Of a stretch of 64,000 nucleotides of DNA, positions 58,302-64,000 are shown piece after piece. The notes below the pieces were generated by a model. It had not been told where the DNA came from and ran no database searches. It saw only the letters and a list, made by a program, of their open reading frames with translations. The stretch is from the NCBI GenBank assembly GCA_958510875.1, contig OY294067.1, positions 150,672,962-150,736,961 of the forward strand, read 5' to 3'. The position numbers were made by a program, and so were the translations under genes. This stretch comes from Endomychus coccineus. Taxonomy: Eukaryota > Arthropoda > Insecta > Coleoptera > Endomychidae. The first letter of the stretch is position 1. Every line of letters starts with the position of its first letter.

Positions 58302-60020
58302 CCAGGGAAGTTCGTTGCTTAGCAACGGACTAAAATACTAGATTAGAGTATTTTCGAGTTGCTCCGAGAAAGTAGGGATTCTTGAGCGATTTTAGAAAAA
58401 TTTATTTACTGAAACATATTTCCTATGTATCAGTAACAAAGATGGACTCATATATAATGGGAATGGCTAAAAGACCTATCGCGATTAAACATTGGAATAA
58501 AATTTAAATTAATATAATTGTATATACCGGGTCACAATCATATTTACATATGCAATATGTTGTAAATAACAGAGAAAGTTCAACAAGAAATATGCAAACT
58601 TTGAAAAAAAAAACTTTTGTTGGTCTGTTGGTCTGGATAAATAAAAATGCTCATCTGCTGATTTTATTCCGGTTCCTGTTCGTCTTCATCACTACTGTTG
58701 CTGCCTTCCAAGTTGATATGACCGGCTGAACCGCTCAATGACTAAAAAGTTATATGTCTATACGTTACTACAGCGGTGTTTGCGTCCAACAACGTGAGAA
58801 AAGAACAGAGGTGGGGACACTATTTGCTTCCAGTTTTAGTCAAATTTGCATTTATCATACTCTCCGCTTAGAATGTTACGGGTTGACGACTCGCACATTC
58901 ATGTGAACATCTCTGTCCATTTTAGTTCATAATCAATGGTAGTGTCCAAGTTCCATATCCTCTGTTCTCGTTTTTCAACACTTTTGAGCTACGAGTCTGC
59001 AGTTACACCAAAAAGTTGTTCCCTAAAGAAGTACTTTATCTTTCTGCAGGTGGAAAGTTGCGATTTTATTGCCCTTCCACCCTTCACTTGTACTGAGATA
59101 TCTTCAATCCGGAAAACCTGCAGTGGTTTGACGGTAAGCGCAACCCTATTAGTTCACGACACCATACCATGACATTTCATCAACAGCATACTTCATATTA
59201 TATTGATATTTTTGCACACACAAAATATTCAATAATACTACTTTGAGCATTATGGCTTCAAACGCAATGCTGTTTGAAGTCAGCCAGTCCATCATTTGCC
59301 TTTTACGACACGCTAAGTTTGGCAATGATTCCAAACGACGGCTATGATATAGTCTGTCCATTACGACATTTGAATCAAGTTTAGAAATTATGGACTCGAA
59401 CCACTTTTCGAAGACTGTACATTTTCTGCAATAAAACTGCATCACTGCCAATATGAGGGGTATTATATACGACGAATGACCGGAATGACTTAGATATATA
59501 GATATTCCTTATTTGTTCATTTAAATTTACATGTACCAATATGGGTGTTGAACACGTCAAAATAAATATATTTATGGGGAACCCCTACCGTGACTGTTAC
59601 TTTCTAACAGGAGGGTGAATTGGAAGTGCGGGTGGGTGGGACTTTGTCTTTTCTACTGCTCACATGTATCTCACATCTCATTTATCTCCGTGATAACTTT
59701 CAGTCTAACTGGGGTAGTTTTCTATTCCATCTGATTTTTAGTCATGGCAAACGTTTTACTTCGAGTTGATTGAACAGTTAGATATTTCTATTCCTTTTAA
59801 AAATATTGTTTTAGTGTTACAGACGATTTTGAAAAATTTCTATGAAACATAATCCTCTACTGCAGCAACTTTGATAAATATACTCAAATAATTTAGTCCT
59901 CTGAGCATAAGTTAACATCGAACAATGAGAAATTCAATGGAGAACAATGGCAATAATGTTAAATAACTGAATACAAGTATTATGTAAAATTCATAATTAT
60001 GTGATTATGAAATAGTTTTT
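58302..60020. other. ATIC intron 3, nothing recognised
   Basis: No coding homology or clear element ends. TTGCTTAGCAACGGA near 58316 is a small palindrome. Confidence 0.4.
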
Positions 60021-60023
60021 TAC

Positions 60024-60299
60024 CTTGTTTCTAGAGTGGTGTCTTTAGCACCAGTTGATTTCAATTCATTTGTAACCCTTGAATAATCTGCAGGATCACA
60101 GATGACGGTTACTCTTGCATGGTTTTTGGCTGCAGCTCTAAGTAATGTTACACCACCAATATCTATATTTTCTACAGCATCGGCAACAGTCACATTAGGA
60201 TTATTAACTGTCTCTACAAATGGATATAAATTGCATACCACTATTCCTATCAGTCCTATATTCTGCTTATGCAAATCTGCTTGATCAGAGGGTGTTAAT
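60024..60299 (-). CDS. ATIC: ATIC exon 3
   Basis: A 276-nt exon covers about residues 80-172 of the IMP cyclohydrolase domain. It reads [20 protein letters not shown], then [31 protein letters not shown] and [11 protein letters not shown], ending LET. The catalytic-site Tyr of NLYPF, Asp of DIGG and Lys of AAKNH are present. Both split Arg codons (AG|A at the start, AG|G at the end) match the neighbouring exons. The acceptor is TATTACAG and the donor AAG|GTAAAA. Confidence 0.96.
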
Positions 60300-60304
60300 C
60301 TGTA

Positions 60305-61440
60305 ATAGGAAAATATTGATCAAAATTTTGATCAACTCACATCAGTTGAAATTTTCATCTTCCCTCTTTCACTTAATTCTTAATTTGAATTGTTATTATT
60401 TTTCTAAATGAATCCTGCCAGAAAAAGAATTAAAGCATCAAGTATATATCTCATTATAATTCCATTAATTTTGGCACCTTCCATTGTGTTCAATTGCTAC
60501 AATATCTTAGAAGGAACTGTATTTTCATTTTGTGAAATTGAAAGACCTGAAGATAAAACTTGATCAGCTGCAGCTGACTTCTCTTTATTAGTGATTTTGA
60601 ATGCAAGTTCAATTTTCAATTTAGAAAATAATTTATTAAAATCATCCTTTGTTATTCAACAATGATGCCTGAAACTTCTGTACTTGAGGTTATTTGTTGA
60701 AGTGGAAAATAGTGGTGTGTTCATATATCATGATAATATTTCTGTAATCATATGTTACCAGATCCATGATATTATCTTTATCTAACATAATTCCCTAGTA
60801 ATGAATCAGCATTAAGTTGACTAAGCATGTCTTATATCAATTAAATACTTTATTTGACAATCTTATTGAGCAAACTGAATAACAAAATTAATTTTATTTA
60901 CCTTAATTATTATCATATTATTTCAGAAAAAAGATAAGCAATAAGTTGAAAAATATAATATGTGAATTTGTAAGCCATTATAAACATATATTGCACAATA
61001 CAATATATATTCAGTAATATTAGCAATAGTATATAATTATAAATAAATGATAACCTTTTATGCACTCAATATTTTCAAAATTAATATTTTCGTACAATAA
61101 ATAACATCAGTATATCAATATGAACCTTTTTAGAACTGTTTGTGAAAATATCTACTTTAAATTTATCATTTGGACTTCCATCTGTCGCATGCAGTAAACA
61201 TATTATTTGAACACTTTAAATGCAAATACCTATCCATCTGAACTGTAAATATAATAATTATTAATACAACGTCAATTAAATAGAGTATCTGGTCCTACTA
61301 CATTTATTAACTCATGGGCGATTGGAAAATTAAAGATTAAACAGTCAAATTGTTGTAGGTATTTTGAATTGATTCTTTGATTATCTATTATATCATAAAC
61401 TCTAAGTACCTATTCTAAGCAGTCAGGTATGAACAAAAAT
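60305..61440. other. ATIC intron 2, AT-rich, nothing recognised
   Basis: No element ends or coding similarity were recognised. It is less repeat-laden than the larger introns. Confidence 0.5.
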
Positions 61441-61446
61441 ATTTAC

Positions 61447-61663
61447 CTAGCCAATATTCCTCCATGTACTACTGGGTGTAATGTTTTAACTCGCCCACCC
61501 AAAATTTCTGGGGCCCCTGATATTTCTGCTACATCTTTCACTGCTAATCCTGCATCTCTCAATGTTTTTGCAGTACCACCACTAGCCACCAAATTGAAAC
61601 CTAAATTTTTCAATTCTTTTGCAAACTGTATTACACCAGTTTTGTCAGAAACAGATAACAAAG
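61447..61663 (-). CDS. ATIC: ATIC exon 2
   Basis: A 217-nt exon covers about residues 8-80. It reads [20 protein letters not shown], then [19 protein letters not shown] and [20 protein letters not shown], ending GGILA plus two bases. SVSDKTG and GGRVKTLHP are IMP cyclohydrolase hallmarks; the Arg and Lys of GRVKTLHP bind substrate. It begins in phase 1 (two bases CT complete a codon), so a short upstream exon with the ATG must exist. The acceptor is TTTATAG and the donor AG|GTAAAT. Confidence 0.96.
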
Positions 61664-62412
61664 CTATAAAGAATATTCAACATTATTTTTTTTATACATA
61701 TGAGGGCAATGAGATTTATAACAAAACTATTTCAAATTTGGCAACTTCACAATTAACTATGACTATTATGAGAAATTTTATATTTCATTGTAGTGAGAAA
61801 ATAAGTACTCTCCATAAATTGATATTGGAGGTGGTTCATCGAACATGTGCTTTACTGGTGTTTTTAATAGTGTCCTGATTTGGTGAGAACAATAATAAAA
61901 GTGAATGACATAAATTGGACATTATTTATGAATATTTATCGATACTGTATTAGGGTTTAAGTTTTACTTCACCTGAACAGATGATATTGCTAGGGTTAAG
62001 TAAACAACACAAATGAAACTCGCAGATTCAAATGCCATTGAAAATGAAGAAACTCGTAACCAAGAAAAAAACATACACAACATTTTCAATTTCTGTCCAT
62101 ACTCCCTAATCGCTATTGTTTATTGTACTTATACAAATTATTTTAAATTAGAAACAGGAAACTGTCTACAATCAATTTAAAACTAATTTTTTTGGTAGTG
62201 GTTCCTGCACTAGGTAGGTCACAGAACAACTATAATATAATGCTAATATTGCTAATATCGTTACAGCTGATTAAAAATTATAGTTCTTCTGTGGTTATAA
62301 TATATAATGCTATGGTTCCAGATTGCAAAATTCTTATTATAGATATTGAATCTATAGAATGGGAAAATGTTAACAGCAACACTGCGTTTGATAATCTTTT
62401 ATTGTAGTTTAC

Positions 62413-62434
62413 GTTTCCTCGTTGGATTACTCAT
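62413..62434 (-). CDS. ATIC: ATIC first coding exon (candidate, 22 nt)
   Basis: ATGAGTAATCCAACGAGGAAAC followed by the donor GTAAAC (22 nt exon; sequence shown in part: ATGAGTAATCC...GAAAC) would encode MSNPTRK plus one base. Joined to CT it gives Pro and then LLSVSDKTG. Length and phase are exactly those required, and the total protein becomes 593 residues. The donor has C at -1 and the base at -3 of the ATG is T, both weaker than consensus, so another exon cannot be excluded. Confidence 0.45.
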
Positions 62435-62777
62435 TTAACGACTTATTTTTCCTACCAATTTACTCCTTTCATTACAAATATCATATAAAGCATCTTTGCC
62501 TTATTGGCCACAATTTCGTGAAAGTACATTAAGAGATATATAGAATTAAATTTTCTGAATTATAAAGATACCTAACTTAGAAAATTTAACATAGGATTAT
62601 AAAGATGAATAAACCTAAAAACATTGAACTATAGACGGGATCAAATAGGTGTAATTTGTAAATACGCTGGACTAGACATTCAGAAATGTTGGTTCGAAAT
62701 CCTCCTATGGATCAATGTTTCCTCTAATAATATATTAAAAAGGAATATCAACCAATTACATGCACTTTAATAATACA

Positions 62778-63063
62778 TGTGTTCAAGAGCAAGAAAGAAA
62801 CAAAAATATATTTCGAAATCGGGAATGTGATTGTTTTGGATCGAATATTCACCACTTTAGTAATGTTTGGGAATTACGTATTATTTGATTTGAATTTGCG
62901 GATTCTGTGTGGAAGGGTGCTGGGTAGTAACCATGTCTACCATATTTTTTGTAATAACATCGTTACAATTTTTGAATTGTGTGTCAGTAAACAATGTCAA
63001 TTAAGCCGTTTTTCATTTAAAAACAAACCCCATAATAAGTGTACAGTCCACTGATCATAAACA
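62778..63063 (+). mobile_element. BEL/Pao retrotransposon 5' LTR (5' edge uncertain)
   Basis: The sequence ending TCATAAACA at 63063 lies two bases before a tRNA-primer-like site and 286 bp upstream of a Gag start, as a 5' LTR should. A TG start is available at 62778 (TGTGTTCAAG) or 62780, but without the 3' LTR in the window the left edge cannot be fixed. Confidence 0.5.
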
Positions 63064-63102
63064 TTTGGTCCATACGAGCCGGATTTGGTCCATACGAGCA
63101 GG
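63064..63102 (+). promoter_or_regulatory. Tandem tRNA-Tyr-like primer-binding motif of BEL/Pao element
   Basis: TTTGGTCCATACGAGCCGG is followed directly by ATTTGGTCCATACGAGCAGG, and a third decayed start is ATTTTGTTCC. The period is 20 bp. TGGTCC..CGAGCCGGATT is close to the complement of a tRNA-Tyr 3' end (GGCTCGAAGGACCA), allowing one inserted and one changed base. Minus-strand synthesis would be primed here. Confidence 0.5.
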
Positions 63103-63348
63103 ATTTTGTTCCTGAATAAACAGGCAGAAATAGTGGTGTGGAACGTCATACATACAAGCGATCTTGAGCATCCAATTATCTAAGGTGACAGTAAGCCGTT
63201 CGTTGAAGGTGCAGTTGTGAGTCGAAGCATCACAATAAGAAGAGGATACAAGCGGTGAGCCCGTTCCTTTTCCACCTTTCCCATTGAGTTACATATTTCT
63301 ATCTTCATTTGTGTTGGCAACGTGTACGTGTTATTTCATTCATTCAGT
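63103..63348 (+). other. BEL/Pao 5' leader between primer site and Gag
   Basis: Untranslated leader sequence. CAAGCGGTGAGCC near 63250 offers a possible splice donor (GTGAGC). No coding function is seen. Confidence 0.4.
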
Positions 63349-64000
63349 ATGTCAAAAAATAAGGCTAATTTGGATGTATTGGTTAAAAAAAGGACATCAA
63401 TTATCGGGTGGATAACTTCTTTTAAAAGTTATTTAGCCGGTTTAAATTTGAAAATTGAAAAGCTAGATCTTTTACCGGAAGAAGCGTTTATAGAGCTAGA
63501 GCAAAGGATAAACCGTTTTGAACCGATTTATGAGGAATTTTGTGTAATACAGGGCGAGGTTGAGAGTATTGTCGAGGAAGCAAACGAGCAGTATGAGGAG
63601 CGCGAGCGATTTGAACAGGTATTTTTCAGTGCTTTAGCTTCCGGTAAACATATCTTAAACAAAAATAATGCTAAAGAGGATGTTGCGAATAGTGAAAAGT
63701 CAGTAGTACAGGAAATAACATTTCCGATAAACAATGCAGTTAAGTTACCCACAATTTCATTGCCAAAATTCGAAGGCGAGTATGAAACGTGGTTGGAATA
63801 CCGGGATACCTTTGAGTCCCTGATTAATAGCAACACTACAATAAGTAATATGCAAAAGTTTCATTATCTACGAGCGTCGTTAGTGAATGGAGCCGCGCAA
63901 GTAATTCAAGCCCTCGAATTTTCTGAAGCCAATTATTCAGTAGCGTGGGATTTGATTTGTGCTAGATTTAATAATTCGCGCATATTGAAAAGAAACCATG
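63349..64000 (+). CDS. BEL/Pao retrotransposon Gag (partial, runs off window)
   Basis: One uninterrupted frame of 217 codons starts MSKNKANLDVLVKKRTSIIG and is still open at the last base. The segment LPTISLPKFEGEYETWLEY, then FHYLRASLVNGAAQ and ARFNNSRILKRNH, is the DUF1759-type Gag of BEL/Pao elements (LPKF.G....W..F.D.F...I......S...KF.YL...L.G.A). The N-terminal part (residues 30-110, EKLDLLPEEAFIELEQRINR and the E-rich stretch EEANEQYEERERFEQ) is the usual helical region. No stop or frameshift is seen, suggesting a young insertion. Pol would follow outside the window. The element is transcribed away from ATIC. Confidence 0.9.
   Translation, partial: MSKNKANLDVLVKKRTSIIGWITSFKSYLAGLNLKIEKLDLLPEEAFIELEQRINRFEPIYEEFCVIQGEVESIVEEANEQYEERERFEQVFFSALASGKHILNKNNAKEDVANSEKSVVQEITFPINNAVKLPTISLPKFEGEYETWLEYRDTFESLINSNTTISNMQKFHYLRASLVNGAAQVIQALEFSEANYSVAWDLICARFNNSRILKRNH

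Larger units (their letters stand above)
18220..62434 (-). other. ATIC: ATIC gene span (bifunctional purine biosynthesis enzyme)
   Basis: Seven exons with matching phases, plus one proposed first exon, assemble into a 593-residue bifunctional enzyme; the human protein has 592. The N-terminal IMP cyclohydrolase domain covers about residues 1-200 and the C-terminal AICAR transformylase domain about 200-593. The enzyme formylates AICAR with 10-formyl-tetrahydrofolate and closes the ring to IMP, the last two steps of de novo purine synthesis, in the cytosol as a dimer. The exons total under 1.8 kb in a 44-kb span. Deduced introns are about 0.75, 1.1, 4.5, 14.6, 11.6, 6.5 and 3.3 kb, carrying most of the transposons of this window. 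No stop codon, frameshift or lost catalytic residue was seen, so the gene should be functional. Confidence 0.93.

Noticed and set aside
61429..61878. 149-codon plus-strand frame
   Set aside because: It is the antisense shadow of ATIC exon 2; the minus strand carries the conserved IMP cyclohydrolase sequence and splice sites.
61973..62038. ATG...CAG|GTGAAG segment as ATIC first exon
   Set aside because: Its 66 nt are phase 0, while exon 2 needs a phase-1 donor; upstream in-frame ATGs do not correct this.
62572..62592. ATG...|GTATCT segment as ATIC first exon
   Set aside because: It is phase 0 and contains an in-frame TAG.
1..64000. CRISPR arrays, operons or bacterial genes
   Set aside because: No regularly spaced direct repeats, no Shine-Dalgarno-led gene strings, and the genes are split by spliceosomal introns.

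Overview
This is AT-rich animal nuclear DNA, almost certainly from an insect. It has short exons with GT-AG introns, two conserved eukaryotic housekeeping genes, and a dense load of insect-type transposable elements (TEs): Penelope-like, BEL/Pao, jockey/CR1-like, mariner-like, Crypton, hAT-like and fold-back elements. A beetle is possible, but nothing seen here proves the order.

Two host genes are clear, both on the minus strand. RpS15 (uS19) lies at about 4.15-5.32 kb with three coding exons, the first of only 12 nt, and a 5'TOP-like start. ATIC (bifunctional purine-biosynthesis enzyme PurH) fills about 18.2-62.4 kb. Seven exons were recovered with consistent splice phases, and an eighth 22-nt first exon is proposed at 62413-62434. 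Together they encode about 593 residues, the normal length for the family. The exons total under 1.8 kb, and the introns, up to 14.6 kb, are largely TE debris.

Layout. 0-3 kb: three copies of a TACAGGGTG-ended inverted-repeat element. 4-5.3 kb: RpS15. 5.4-7.4 kb: short hAT-like elements, including a 38-bp perfect palindrome with an 8-bp target-site duplication (TSD). 8.6 kb: a THAP zinc-finger exon. 9.6-11.6 kb: duplicated G/C-tract repeat units. 16.9-17.5 kb: a fold-back element. 18.2-28.7 kb: ATIC exons 8 to 6, with non-LTR reverse transcriptase (RT), P-element-like transposase and a 2.6-kb near-perfect palindrome in the introns. 28.7-40.3 kb: non-LTR fragments carrying nested insertions, including a 2.8-kb Penelope-like element (PLE) with RT and GIY-YIG domains. 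41-46 kb: fold-back and mariner-like elements. 47-50.6 kb: a jockey-like element split by an inverted PLE pair. 54-58.3 kb: a gypsy remnant, a tandem/fold-back repeat and a Crypton-type tyrosine recombinase. 60-62.4 kb: the 5' part of ATIC. 62.8-64 kb: the start of a BEL/Pao retrotransposon running off the window, divergent from ATIC.

The most notable system is the PLE set. Every recognisable 3' end checked carries a hammerhead ribozyme fold with a very short stem III, or a degenerate version of one. Most insertions are head-to-head inverted pairs, and three have 12-13 bp TSDs inside older elements.
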